From CAWBAT01 sp963810905 (GTDB lineage Bacteria; Acidobacteriota; Terriglobia; Versatilivoradales; Versatilivoraceae), in contig CAWEPG010000015.1 of NCBI GenBank assembly GCA_963810905.1, forward strand, positions 310,001 to 374,000: a stretch of 64,000 nucleotides of DNA, written 5' to 3'. This document shows positions 1 to 8,908 of this stretch, piece after piece; position 1 is the stretch's first letter; every line of letters starts with the position of its first letter. Below the pieces are notes generated by a model. That model was given only the letters and a program-made list of their open reading frames with translations, had not been told where the DNA came from and searched no databases. The position numbers and the translations under genes were made by a program.

Positions 1-399
1 TGTCGAGTCCCCTTGCGCATGCAACACGCGCGAGCGGCTATGAGCCGCTTCCTTCGAAAAGGACAGATGAGTGCCCTCCCGATCAAACGCAGTCCCCCAC
101 TCTATGAGCTCGGTGATAAAGGTAATGCCCTCTTCGACCAGGACCTTGACCGCATCTGGAAAACATAAACCGTCTCCAGCTCGAATCGTGTCTTCGAAAT
201 GAATGCTCACTTCATCTTCATCACTCAAAGCAACGGCAATCCCACCCTGTGCATACTGAGTATTGGATTCATCGGGGTAATCTTTCGTTAACACAATGGC
301 TTTACCACCCCCACTGGCTTCGATAGCGGCCCGTAGTCCGGCAATTCCACTCCCAATGATCAGAAAATCAGTTTCGAGGATCTCAGAATCAGGGCTCAT
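1..399 (-). CDS. nadB: L-aspartate oxidase, N-terminal part (cut by window edge)
   Basis: This flavoenzyme oxidises L-aspartate to iminoaspartate, the first step of bacterial NAD synthesis, in the cytoplasm. The reading frame runs on the minus strand from ATG at 399 to the window edge, giving 133 residues. Visible motifs are the FAD-binding GSGIAGLRAA near residues 16-25, the NTQYAQGGIAVAL motif near 47-59, and the segment EAAHSRSRVLHAQGD near the cut. That last segment corresponds to the histidine/arginine segment of NadB. The family is related to succinate dehydrogenase and fumarate reductase flavoproteins, but NTQYAQGG plus the HSRSRVLHA segment favours NadB. The C-terminal three quarters lie outside the window. 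It is divergent from aroB, so promoters for both should sit in 400-818. Confidence 0.88.
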   Translation of the reverse strand, partial: MSPDSEILETDFLIIGSGIAGLRAAIEASGGGKAIVLTKDYPDESNTQYAQGGIAVALSDEDEVSIHFEDTIRAGDGLCFPDAVKVLVEEGITFITELIEWGTAFDREGTHLSFSKEAAHSRSRVLHAQGDST

Positions 400-818
400 G
401 CAGCTCCATTTCCCTTTCGTGGGCTGTTTCGATGATGCTTCTGAATGTTACTTTACAGTTGTTTAGTGTCTTAAGGCAACTTTGTTGAAGAGCTAGGCGG
501 CCTGGAACTGTAATCCTCCTTTTTCTGAAACGGCCTTATTGGATTCCATGGTATAGTGAGCGCCTCCGAAACGCCCGTTACACGGGGGTAAGTGAGAGAA
601 TTGCAGGATACGGAGAAAGCGAGCAGGATTTTCTGGTGGCATGGAAAACATTGAAAATATTCCTATCGCATCGGGGGGAAATGCTGCATGCCTAGAGAGC
701 TTCGTTGAGCGCTTTCATTTTAATTATGACTTGGACCTTTCTTAGGGCCTAACCTTATATAGTGACGCTGCTGCGTCGCGCGCTTCTGTCATTTCTATTT
801 AAGAAGAGACTATCCACA
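400..818. other. Intergenic region between divergent nadB and aroB
   Basis: About 420 bases separate the divergent nadB and aroB starts. No convincing gene, structured RNA or riboswitch was recognised. A 34-codon open frame from an ATG near 641 lacks a good ribosome binding site and recognisable motifs and is not called. The region presumably holds the two divergent promoters, but no -35/-10 pair stands out enough to annotate. Confidence 0.4.
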
Positions 819-1914
819 ATGAGGTCCATCCCTGTCGAATGTGAAGGTCGCTCATACAAAGTTCACGTTGGGCTTGGAATTCTTCCTCGCGCCGGGAGAA
901 TTCTCAAAGACCTGAACCTTTCGAAGCGGCTCATCGTGATCTCCAACCGCCAGGTCCTTAAGCTCTATGGGGCAGTTCTGGATCAGTCGTTGCGTGCAGC
1001 AGGGTTTGACAGTTTCAATCATCAACCTGCCGGATGGAGAACGCTACAAATCGCTCGCGACGATCGAGAAGGTCTACTATCGATTGCTTCAACTGCACCT
1101 GGACCGCAAGAGCACACTGGTGGCTTTCGGCGGAGGTGTGGTCGGTGACATGGTCGGGTTTGCTGCCGCAACCTACCTGAGAGGAATTGCCTGCATTCAG
1201 ATCCCCACAACCCTACTCGCTCAAATTGACAGTGCGATTGGAGGAAAGACTGGCGTAAATCTCAAAGGCGGGAAAAACCTGGTTGGGGCCTTCTATCCAC
1301 CAATGGCCGTCATTGAGGACCCCTCACTACTGGTCTCTTTGCCAGCACGCGAATTTCATTCCGGTCTTTATGAGGCCATTAAATACGGAATCATCCGCAG
1401 TCGCAGTCTGTTTGATCTGATCGCTCAAAAGCACGTACGTTTTCCTCACAAGAACAAAACTCGCCTCGAACAGATTGTCGCAGAATGTGCGGCGATCAAG
1501 GCGGACGTCGTCTCGCGAGATGAACGAGAGTCCGGTCTTCGCATGATTCTCAATTACGGGCACACCATTGGACACGCCCTGGAGGTCGCTACCCAATACC
1601 AGCTCCTCACCCACGGCGAGGCAATCGGTCACGGCATGATCATGGCGAGTCAATTAGCCGAGGCCCTCGGAAAAATTAAGGCGGCTGAAGCACAAGAAAT
1701 AATTCGCGTGGTTCAACAGCTCGCACCATTGCCTTCAATTCAAACTCTAAGACCCCAACAGGTCTTTCGTTATCTGCTCTCCGATAAGAAAATCATTGCG
1801 CAACGACTTACATTTGTTCTCCCGGTGCGGATTGGCGCTGTTGAAATAGTTTCAGACGTGCCCCGGCCTGCTGTGGAAAACGTTCTTCGTTCCTACCTCC
1901 ATGCTCGGTCCTAA
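819..1914 (+). CDS. aroB: 3-dehydroquinate synthase (one frameshift)
   Basis: AroB converts DAHP to 3-dehydroquinate, the second step of the shikimate pathway. It starts at ATG 819 (MRSIPVECEGRSY) and reads to about 1010. It then continues in the +1 frame to 1914, for about 364 residues, normal for the family. Conserved elements after the shift are the NAD-binding GGGVVGDMVGFAA, IPTTLLAQIDSAIGGKTGVN, and the metal ligands in NYGHTIGHALE and HGEAIGHGM. Removing the A at 1011 restores AAGFDVSIINLPDGE, which matches the family, so an extra base there is the simplest explanation. The 3' end overlaps ubiE by 14 bases. The enzyme is essential in prototrophs, so a sequence error is more likely than a dead gene. 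Confidence 0.88.
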
Positions 1915-2624
1915 AGCCGCCGAAATCCGTCAGATGTTCACGGCGATTGCCCACCGTTACGATTTCCTCAATCATCTCCTTTCCTTAAACATCGACCGGA
2001 TCTGGCGTCGAAAGGCTGTTCAGTTGCTGAAAGAGCCATTGGGGCAATCGAAAGCTCTTTGTCTCGACCTTTGCTGCGGGACTGGCGACCTTTCTTTTGC
2101 CATGCGGGCGCGCGGAGCCGCCCGGATTGTCGGGTCGGACTTCAGCCACGCGATGCTGCAGCGGAATCAAGAAAAGATCCGGCAGCGCGGGCTCGAGTCA
2201 GGCATTTTCATTGTGGAAGCCGATGCCTTATCGCTTCCATTCAAGTCAGATAGTTTTGATGGCTTGGCGATTGCATTTGGATTGAGGAATCTCGAGAGTG
2301 TACAGTGCGGGGTTAATGGAAATGCACCGCGTCTTGAAACCCGGAGGCAAGCTGGTGGTGCTGGAATTTTCGCGCTTGACTCAGCCTTTGCTGGACCGAG
2401 CTTTTCAGTTTTACTTTCTCCATATTCTGCCGCGAATCGGAGCCCTATTCTCAAAACATCCTTCCGCCTACTCTTACCTGCCTGCTTCGGTTCTTCAATT
2501 TCCTAACCAGGAACAGCTCAAAGGGGTTTTTCTGGAATGCGGTTTCCAGAACGTGAGTTATCGAAACCTAAGCGCTGGCATCGCTGCGATCCATTACGGC
2601 GAGAAGGCCTCCAACCCAACCTAA
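1901..2624 (+). CDS. ubiE: Ubiquinone/menaquinone C-methyltransferase UbiE/MenG (one frameshift)
   Basis: This SAM-dependent methyltransferase carries out the C-methylation step of quinone synthesis (demethylmenaquinone to menaquinone, or the ubiquinone equivalent). ATG 1901 lies inside the end of aroB. The first frame gives MFTAIAHRYDFLNHLLSL, the SAM-binding LDLCCGTGDLSFAM near residues 52-65, and AFGLRNLES. The family continuation MHRVLKPGGKLVVLEFSR lies in the +1 frame and runs to 2624. Removing T2306 gives LRNLESVQAGLMEMHRVLKPGG, joining the halves into about 241 residues, the usual size. Overlap with aroB suggests co-transcription. Whether the product acts on menaquinone or ubiquinone cannot be told from sequence alone. 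Confidence 0.87.
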
Positions 2625-2882
2625 TGCAATTTTCGTTTCGGTCCCAGTATTAGAATTCTATTAAGTAATTGCTTATAGCCCAATTTGTGCTTCTTCTGGC
2701 CAATCATGAGGTATCATAATGCCTCACATAGAGGCTCTAAACCTTGTTGGGCCGACGAGGATCACGAGAGGTTGGGATCGCAACAGGTCTCGTCGTCATG
2801 ACTCCAGTCAGCCTCATGAACTTTGACTGTTGACAAGATCAAGATCGAAGGTCTGGCTGTGGTCCCTGAATAGGAGGCGAAC

Positions 2883-3679
2883 GTGATCGATTGGCTGCAC
2901 AATCTTCCCGTCTTCTGGATGGCGCTTGTCGTGTTTGGGGGGACGTACCTGTCTGCGGGCGTGATCTACTGGGTCGTTACGGCCCTGGCCGTGGGCGAGC
3001 GAGCACGCGCATTCAAAGGTATCTCGCCCGGCATGCTGCCCCCTCTGGGCATCATCTTCGCCCTGCTTGTAGCGTTTGTCGCCTCTCAGGTCTGGAACGA
3101 TGTCGACCGAGCCAAAACCGCGGTGAATCGCGAAGCCAGCGCTCTGCGCGCCGTGGTCCTCCTCTGCCGAAAGTTTCCCGGGAGAGCCCGAGACACGCCT
3201 GCACGCTTTGGTCCGTCGCCACATCACCGAAGCCGTGACGAAGGAGTGGCCCACGATGGCCCGCCAGCATGCTACCCTGACGATCGCCCCGCCCGCGCTG
3301 GTGGAAGCCCTGCAGTTGACCCTCGCCCTAACTCCCCGCGGCGAAGGCAGTGGCCGCACAGCGAGAGATGGCTGCCTCGCTGCAGAATGCCCTCGACGCT
3401 CGCCGGCAGCGTATCATGATCAGCCAGTCGAGCGTCAACTGGGTCAAGTGGACCGCCCTGCTCCTGCAGGCCGTCTGCACCCTGCTCGCCATTGCCATGG
3501 TCCACAGCGATAACAGACTCGCCTCCGCACTTGCCATGGCGCTTTTCGCAACAGGGGTGGCCGTCTCCCTGGTATTGATCGCCTCCCACAACCGGCCGTT
3601 CACGGGGGAGATCTCCGTCGGACCGGATGTGCTGTTGCAGGTAATGCCGGAAGAGGGCACATCGCCCCGCAGCCCCTAA
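2883..3679 (+). CDS. DUF4239-like (bestrophin-like) membrane protein, two frameshifts
   Basis: A membrane protein of unknown function. An AGGAGG at 2872-2877 sits six bases before GTG 2883. The first frame gives two hydrophobic segments (near residues 8-35 and 52-75) and VNREASALRAVVLL. Near 3162-3170 the family-like sequence moves to the next frame (ESFPGEPETRLHALVRRHI, then TKEWPTMA). Near 3336-3339 it moves again (KAVAAQREMAASLQNALDA), ending with two more membrane segments and a stop at 3677-3679. The rejoined product is about 265 residues, matching DUF4239 proteins, which have paired membrane segments around a soluble middle. The stretch is visibly richer in GC than its neighbours, which suggests transfer. 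Both shifts behave as one extra base. Confidence 0.68.
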
Positions 3680-3851
3680 AGAGGTTGGCCGATTCAGGAA
3701 TATCCGATTCCACCTTTGAGGATCAACACATAAACAGTACTCCTTTCTTGTCTCTGGCCAAGAGGATTTCTCGAGGATTTTCACTTGCCAAACTACTGAT
3801 ACCCATATTGTAGTTTAGCGATGGCCCACCACAGTTGGGAACTTATTCCCG

Positions 3852-4103
3852 ATGACAAAAGACGAAGACAAAATCTTCAATGGTGTTGCCATCAACACTC
3901 TGATCATTGCCTTGTTTAAATATTGGTTTGGGTTTATTGGGTACTTCTGGGGCTTTTTTATTGCCGGTTACTGGACAGATGTAACAACACCGCTTCTTGC
4001 CCCGACGAAACTCTCCGCTCACGTAAACATACCCTGGATTATCAGTGCCGTGGCTGGGTTAAGCATTGTTGTCTTTGTTCTTCTGCCAACCCTTTACTTT
4101 TGA
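3852..4103 (+). CDS. Small two-helix membrane protein, hypothetical
   Basis: An 83-residue open frame beginning MTKDEDKIFNGVAIN. Two hydrophobic segments, near residues 14-42 (rich in Phe, Tyr and Gly) and 58-82, suggest a small inner-membrane protein. No Shine-Dalgarno is obvious before ATG 3852 and no family is recognised. It lies between the DUF4239 gene and another small membrane protein on the same strand. The hydrophobic pattern and acceptable length make it a plausible gene, but it remains unproven. Confidence 0.45.
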   Translation: MTKDEDKIFNGVAINTLIIALFKYWFGFIGYFWGFFIAGYWTDVTTPLLAPTKLSAHVNIPWIISAVAGLSIVVFVLLPTLYF

Positions 4104-4215
4104 TTGAGACTGTCAATTCGAAGGCGGGTTGGCCAAGAGCGGCAGCCTACTGGCACCGGTGGTTGAACCGACAGAAAGCATTTTTCCCCAAACAGCCTTA
4201 AATCAGGAGGTCCCA

Positions 4216-4589
4216 GTGAATACACTTAAAGTGCACCCGGCGCACCGGCCTTGGCGGCTCGCCGGCCACATGGTTTACCACAGCATGGCATTGCTCCCAC
4301 TTGGAATTGCAACATTAGGGCTCGGGATGTCGATCTACCACTGGGTTGAAGGGCTTGGTTGGCCCGAGTCTTTTCTCAATGCGGCGATGCTCCTGGGGGG
4401 ATGGGGCCTGTTGATCCGCTGCGGACGACAGCAGGAAAATGGCTAGCCGGATGCTACGCGTTGCTCGCTGGAGTTGTGTTCCTTGTCTTAGCTGGAGTCA
4501 TGTTGGCGCCGGTTATGCATCTTGTGCTTCATCGCTTTCATCTGGAATCGGACGGCCGCTCCACGCCGGCACATGAATCGCGAAAGTGA
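4216..4589 (+). CDS. Small conserved membrane protein with GGMGPV motif (poly-G frameshift)
   Basis: AGGAGG at 4206-4211 precedes GTG 4216, giving VNTLKVHPAHRPW, a hydrophobic helix (LLPLGIATLGLGMSIYH) and FLNAAMLLGG. The conserved continuation GGMGPVDPLRTTAGKWLAG, a second helix (YALLAGVVFLVLAGVML) and the tail LVLHRFHLE lie in another frame and run to 4589. The break coincides with a run of six G at 4395-4400. Seven G would read LLGGMGPV and join the halves into about 124 residues. From memory, this two-helix family is widespread and uncharacterised, with a similar GGMGPV core and HRFHLE tail. Unlike most breaks here, this one looks like a missing base. Confidence 0.62.
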
Positions 4590-4793
4590 TCATTTCCTGC
4601 CTTTTGCGGATTTATCCCAACGATAGACTCTTAGGCGGCTGGCAATATTGAAACTGATCGCGGAAGCTTCTCCTTGATTGTTTTCCAGGAATACAATTCC
4701 AATTCCGCCGTAGATCTTGCCGAGCGCATTGTAGTTGAGCCTGTGATCGCTAAAGCCAATCGGATCCATCTTTATCCGGATCCTCGACGACAT
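4590..4793 (-). pseudogene. Truncated GspH/FimT-type pseudopilin, C-terminal remnant
   Basis: A 67-codon minus-strand frame whose product (SRLRVYRWDKS, ASAISFNIA, GKIYGGIGIVFLENNQ) closely matches the C-terminal 60 residues of the full pseudopilin at 8909-9463 (GKINGGIGTVYLEND, ASAISFNIA, SRLKVYRWDKS). DNA similarity over the two 3' ends is also obvious by eye. The fragment has no prepilin signal or N-terminal helix, so it cannot be a working pilin. It sits just upstream of the first pilin operon, as the full copy sits just upstream of the second. It is best read as the eroded partner gene of a duplicated module. Confidence 0.72.
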
Positions 4794-5110
4794 CCGCTGA
4801 GTATCCCCCCTGAATAATTCCGGCTTGTAGCAACTTCTACAAACTTTATTTGTCTTTTTCTATCTGGATTCGTGACATGAGGATTTCCCCTAATCGCTAC
4901 GGCATCGCCTAGCCAAAATGGGGATCATACTCACGCAACTTGTCACAGACTAAGCAAAACCAGAATAATTGAAACCAAAGCACCTCTTCTACCGCGAGAA
5001 TGCCTACCTAATTCATTGAAAACAAATACAAACCCCCTCCGATTGCCGCTCCGAAAATTCCGCTAAAGTTTATTGTCAAATAGCCGAATAAGACAAAGCG
5101 GAGGGTTCTA
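4794..5110. other. Gap before first minor-pilin operon
   Basis: About 317 bases between the pseudopilin remnant and the first FimT-like gene. No gene or structured RNA recognised. It should contain the promoter of the pilin operon. GCGGAGGG just before 5111 serves as ribosome binding site. Confidence 0.4.
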
Positions 5111-5689
5111 ATGATGCGCAACCGCGCAAACGCAGGTTTTACGATGTCTGAAGTCGTAGTTGTCCTCGCCATTGTGGCGACGATGTTGGGGGCAATCATC
5201 CCAAATCTCATGACAGCCATCCAAAACTATCGTCTCAGCGCCTCTGCCCGTGACGTGGCAAGCCAGATTCAAAACGCCCGCTACCGCTCCCTGAGGAATA
5301 ACGCCGTGTGTTCCTTCATGCTGTTGCCGAGCGGCGGGCAGTTTGGTGTTGACTTGAATGGGGACGGAACCATTTCGTCGGGAACCACTGATGTCATCCT
5401 TCCTCTGAATTCCAGCATCTCATTTGTCGACTTGAATACTCCTCCTGCAAGTCTAACGAGTGTGACTTCTCTGAGTACCGGATCTAAGAGCGGCATAGGC
5501 TTCACACCACGCGGAACTCTCGCAAACATCAACACGACAACAGGATTGCCAGACTTTACGACAGCTCTCCCTACTAACGGTTTCGTCATGTACCTTTCAA
5601 ACACAAGAAACAAGTACATGGCCATCACCGTAAGTCCTGCAGGACGGGTACGAACCTGGAGTTCCAGTAACGGATCGACGTGGAGATGA
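5111..5689 (+). CDS. Type IV pilus/type II secretion minor pseudopilin (GspH/FimT-like)
   Basis: A 192-residue prepilin. The short basic leader MMRNRANAG ends at the prepilin peptidase site G|FTMSE, followed by the hydrophobic N-terminal helix VVVVLAIVATMLGAII. Glu at position 5 of the mature protein is present. The globular part has the GspH/FimT look: YRLSASARDVASQIQNAR, NNAVCSFML, GVDLNGDGT, a final strand near TVSPAGRVRTW. GCGGAGGG lies just upstream of the double ATG 5111/5114. It heads an operon with PilV-, PilW- and PilX-like genes and should be cleaved by the peptidase at 12202-13105. Minor pseudopilins of this type prime assembly of the pilus or pseudopilus in the inner membrane. Confidence 0.82.
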   Translation: MMRNRANAGFTMSEVVVVLAIVATMLGAIIPNLMTAIQNYRLSASARDVASQIQNARYRSLRNNAVCSFMLLPSGGQFGVDLNGDGTISSGTTDVILPLNSSISFVDLNTPPASLTSVTSLSTGSKSGIGFTPRGTLANINTTTGLPDFTTALPTNGFVMYLSNTRNKYMAITVSPAGRVRTWSSSNGSTWR

Positions 5690-6225
5690 ACAACACTTAC
5701 CCTGTCGACGGGCGGAAAAGGATAATTCCAATGAAAATGAATCAAAGAATGCAAGCGATCAATCACAAGCCAAACGCAAGAGCAACAGAAAGAGGTTTTA
5801 CTTTGATCGAACTGATGATTGCCTCTTTAGTGTTGATTATCGGATTGGCTGCGGTTGCGACAATGATCAGCTACTCTTTGACCTCAAATCTTATTACTAA
5901 GAATGAAACCTTAGCCTTGAGTTTGGCCGAAAAAGAATTGGAACGGCTCAAGGGCCTGAGTATCAATGATACATTGCTCGCGGCAGGAGGAAGCACGGTC
6001 GCAAGCAACGGCAAAATCAGCTACAGCGGAAGTGCTGTTGCTAATTATAGCCGTGCGGTGACGGTGACGGATGCCTATCAGGTTGGCAAATCGGCAAACT
6101 TTGACGTTCGATGGAATGTCACCGACATTGCGACAAACATCAAGAAGATAACGATTGCGTCAGTGAGAACGGGTGAGAGCGGACGATTTAAGGCGGTTCA
6201 ACTGACTTATGTGAAAGCCCGATAG
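5686..6225 (+). CDS. Minor prepilin, PilV-like
   Basis: A prepilin with cleavage site ERG|FTLIELMIAS and helix LVLIIGLAAVATMISY. The downstream region (LSLAEKELERLKGLS, VRWNVTDI, KKITIASVRTGE) is typical of PilV-type minor pilins. ATG 5686 overlaps the stop of the preceding gene (ATGA), suggesting translational coupling. ATG 5731 would give a shorter, more usual leader of 22 residues, so the start is uncertain. Paralogous to the gene ending at 10112; both share the FDVRWN/FETRWN and KKITIAS/KKILTVA segments. Likely part of a minor-pilin complex that initiates type IV pili. Confidence 0.8.
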   Translation: MNNTYPVDGRKRIIPMKMNQRMQAINHKPNARATERGFTLIELMIASLVLIIGLAAVATMISYSLTSNLITKNETLALSLAEKELERLKGLSINDTLLAAGGSTVASNGKISYSGSAVANYSRAVTVTDAYQVGKSANFDVRWNVTDIATNIKKITIASVRTGESGRFKAVQLTYVKAR

Positions 6226-6238
6226 GCATGGAACATTT

Positions 6239-6865
6239 ATGAACCTAATGAATACAGACAGAACCAAACAAGGTTTTTCATTGTTGGAACTGATGATCGT
6301 GCTGGCGGTCTTTTCTTTTATTACAGGCGGATTATTTAACGTACTCCAACGCAGCCAGACTCGCTACCAGTTCGAAGAGGACGTGACCGAAGCGCAGCAG
6401 ACAGCCAGGACGACGGTTGACATGATGGAGAGGGAGATCCGGCTCGCCGGATTCCCCAAAGTCACTTACTACGATGCTGCTCTGGGGTATACGGCCAATA
6501 GCAACACCATTTCTTCTGGATTCGTGACCGTCAATTCGACAGATCTGGTTTTTGAGGGCGACATTAATGAAGACGGGATTGTCGAGGTCGTCGAATACCG
6601 CCTAAACGGAACGGTCCTCGAACGCAGTGCTGTCGCCAAACCCGGCGGTGTTACAGCGGCAACTCCAGCCTTTAAGACCCTGGCAGAAAATGTGCGAAGC
6701 CTCTCTTTTACCTACTTCGACACAGGCGGGAATTCCACCGGTGTCGCGGCTAATGTGAAGCGAGTCAATGTGGATTTGAACTTGAGCACGAACTATGTAG
6801 ATCCGGAAAACCGGAGGTTGCGTACGGTCTCTGCAACAACTTCTGCATTGGCAAGAAATCTCTAA
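6239..6865 (+). CDS. Minor prepilin, PilW-like
   Basis: A 208-residue prepilin with leader MNLMNTDRTKQG and cleavage site G|FSLLELMIVL, followed by the helix VFSFITGGLFNVLQ. PilW-type features are AQQTARTTVDMMEREIRLAGFP near residues 45-66, LVFEGDINEDG near 101-112 and the strand SLSFTYFDTGG near the C-terminal third. The paralogue at 10123-10830 has the equivalent EIRTIGFP and MEFEGDINGNG. It follows the PilV-like gene by 13 bases and precedes the PilX-like gene by 15, so all are one operon. Confidence 0.82.
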   Translation: MNLMNTDRTKQGFSLLELMIVLAVFSFITGGLFNVLQRSQTRYQFEEDVTEAQQTARTTVDMMEREIRLAGFPKVTYYDAALGYTANSNTISSGFVTVNSTDLVFEGDINEDGIVEVVEYRLNGTVLERSAVAKPGGVTAATPAFKTLAENVRSLSFTYFDTGGNSTGVAANVKRVNVDLNLSTNYVDPENRRLRTVSATTSALARNL

Positions 6866-6880
6866 AATCGGGAGTATCCC

Positions 6881-8326
6881 ATGGAAGCCAACTCTTTGAA
6901 TTTCAAGTCGTCAGGTCGCAATATTCAAACCAACCGCGGGATTGCGATGATCGTAGCAATGTTTGCGCTTCTTATCCTGTCTCTGATTGGCTTAGCGCTC
7001 TTGAGTGTTTCCTCAATCGAGGTCTTGGTGAACCAAAACTCCAAGAGCTCCCGAGCCGCCTACTTCGCAGCCGACGCAGGCACAGAAGAGGCGCGATTCC
7101 GTCTCATGACCAGCGGAGGGAATGCCATTCCACCTCCAGGGAATACCACTTCCGCCATCTATATCCGAGCGAATACATCCATTGATCCCACTTCTGGGAG
7201 CGCTTCGACGAACCCATACTTCGATCCGGAATATTCAGTGATATCCAAGAGGGACAACAACGGGACACAGACTACGACGGCTTCAGGACTCAATACTGCG
7301 ACGTTCTATACAACAATACAAGGAAGCTCTAACCAGGTTCCCTATGCCTGGGTAAAAATTACGCGAAAGACAGAAATACTTGCGGGTCAAACCGTCGATA
7401 ACGACAGCACGAACAACAATACTGCAGTTTATTATGGGGGCAGCACGGTCACTGGCAAGACTTCTCAGTATGTCCGCGATGCCACCAATTCCCCTACCCA
7501 CAATGGCAACCCCGTCTATTTGGTGACGGCAATGTCAGTCGAGAGTGGCGGAGCCCAAAGGAAAATTCAAACCGAAGTCGTCGTTCCACCCCCTGTACCC
7601 ATCACGGCCGCAATCAATTCCTATAATGATGTGGACTTCAGCGGAAATTTGAATGTTAGCGGATTCAATGAGTGCGATGGAAGCACGACTTCAGTTTATG
7701 GCGTAAGCTCGCACGGGAATGTTGACAGTCTCGGGCCGTCGCAAACTGTGATAGGGCAGGCCCCGCCACCGCCCGCAGACCCTGCTGGACCTTCGCTCTG
7801 TCCGAATTGCCAATTCGGCTATGATATCCCAACACTTATCAATATGTACAAAAATTCTCCCATGTTTCAAAGCATCGATAGCGCGGGTACAAACGTATCT
7901 TGCTCGGGATCTCCAATAGACTGCTCGGGATCAAACGTTGCTCTCGGAACTCCTCCGAATGTTCCGCCCCCAGGAACTCCAACCAATACCCCAGTTCCCC
8001 AATATTACTATTCTCCCGGTGATTTGCACCTCACTGGGAACAACTCTCTTGGGTATGGCATATTGATCGTCGATGGCAATGTGACATTGAATGGCGGTGT
8101 TTACTACGAAGGAATCATCATATCCAGAGGAACTTTCAATTTCACGGGTGGAGGCGGTAATAACATCAATATCCGTGGAGCGGTAGTTGCGGGACAAAGT
8201 GTTACCGATACAACCAGCGATGTCGGAGGAAGCATTGAGGTTCAATACAACTCCTGTTCGATCCTCAATGTGTACAATCAGTTGCCAATGACGGTGTTGA
8301 CGTTTAAAGACCGCGCGCTTTACTAA
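6881..8326 (+). CDS. PilX-like minor pilin with long C-terminal beta-rich region
   Basis: A 481-residue protein with a PilX N-terminal domain: NRGIAMIVAMFALLILSLIG and then EVLVNQNSKSSRAAYFAADAG, residues about 20-70, the latter matching the conserved A-Y-AAEAG region of the family. The middle is low-complexity, Ser/Thr/Asn/Pro rich, with a CPNC motif. The C-terminal part (YYYSPGDLHLTGNNSLGYG, GILIVDGNVTLNGGVYYEG) looks like a repetitive beta structure. The same plan recurs in the paralogue at 10827-12158. The protein is probably exported by the type IV pilus machinery and may be a tip or priming component, as PilX/PilY partners are. Its adhesin-like tail is an inference. Confidence 0.78.
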   Translation: MEANSLNFKSSGRNIQTNRGIAMIVAMFALLILSLIGLALLSVSSIEVLVNQNSKSSRAAYFAADAGTEEARFRLMTSGGNAIPPPGNTTSAIYIRANTSIDPTSGSASTNPYFDPEYSVISKRDNNGTQTTTASGLNTATFYTTIQGSSNQVPYAWVKITRKTEILAGQTVDNDSTNNNTAVYYGGSTVTGKTSQYVRDATNSPTHNGNPVYLVTAMSVESGGAQRKIQTEVVVPPPVPITAAINSYNDVDFSGNLNVSGFNECDGSTTSVYGVSSHGNVDSLGPSQTVIGQAPPPPADPAGPSLCPNCQFGYDIPTLINMYKNSPMFQSIDSAGTNVSCSGSPIDCSGSNVALGTPPNVPPPGTPTNTPVPQYYYSPGDLHLTGNNSLGYGILIVDGNVTLNGGVYYEGIIISRGTFNFTGGGGNNINIRGAVVAGQSVTDTTSDVGGSIEVQYNSCSILNVYNQLPMTVLTFKDRALY

Positions 8327-8338
8327 CCGGGGGCACTC

Positions 8339-8908
8339 ATGAAAACCAATTTTCAACGCCTGCTTGTTCTCCTCATATTTGCTTGTCTCAGTCGCCCCGC
8401 CAGTGAAATCACTTTTGGCCAATCGTCAACGGGTACTGTAGCCCCGAAAAAGCGAGTCTTTAAGAACGAGGATCTGGACAAGTACCAGGAGAAATACGGC
8501 AGTGAAACATCACCTGCCTCAAAGCCAGGTTCAGTCATCGCTTCTTCCGTCGATAAGGCCTCTAGCCCTGAACAAGCCAGCAAGGGGAAGCCGAAAACGG
8601 ATCTTACTGTCTGGCGCGCAAAGCTCAAAGAGATCGATGACACGATTGCCAGTAAAAAACGAATGGAAGGCAAGCTGACTGGCAGTCTTGCAAAGTACAG
8701 CCAGAGCCTAGCTGAGGCTTCTACTGATTTTCAAAAGATGACGGCCCAGGAACAATTTGCGGATGTCCAAAAAAATTTAACCAGGACTCAAGCTGAACTT
8801 AAGAAGGCTGAAGAAGATAAAGCCAAGCTGGTCTCAGATGCCAAGAAGGCAGGAGTGCAGGAAAAGGATTTACTCAACCCTGATTCTCAAGGTGAAACCA
8901 AAGAGTGA
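8339..8908 (+). CDS. Secreted coiled-coil hypothetical protein, end of first pilin operon
   Basis: A 189-residue protein with a signal peptide-like N-terminus (KTNFQRLLVLLIFACLS) ending near SEITFGQ. A charged, low-complexity region follows, then a predicted coiled coil from about residue 95 to 175 (WRAKLKEIDDTIASKKRME, LTRTQAELKKAEEDKAKL). It starts 12 bases after the PilX-like gene and meets the minus-strand pseudopilin end-to-end with no gap. No family recognised. It has no counterpart in the second pilin operon. Its position suggests a periplasmic accessory of the pilin system, but no function can be assigned. Confidence 0.6.
   Translation: MKTNFQRLLVLLIFACLSRPASEITFGQSSTGTVAPKKRVFKNEDLDKYQEKYGSETSPASKPGSVIASSVDKASSPEQASKGKPKTDLTVWRAKLKEIDDTIASKKRMEGKLTGSLAKYSQSLAEASTDFQKMTAQEQFADVQKNLTRTQAELKKAEEDKAKLVSDAKKAGVQEKDLLNPDSQGETKE

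Noticed and set aside
641..745. 34-codon frame upstream of aroB
   Set aside because: No ribosome binding site or motif; it falls in the expected promoter region.
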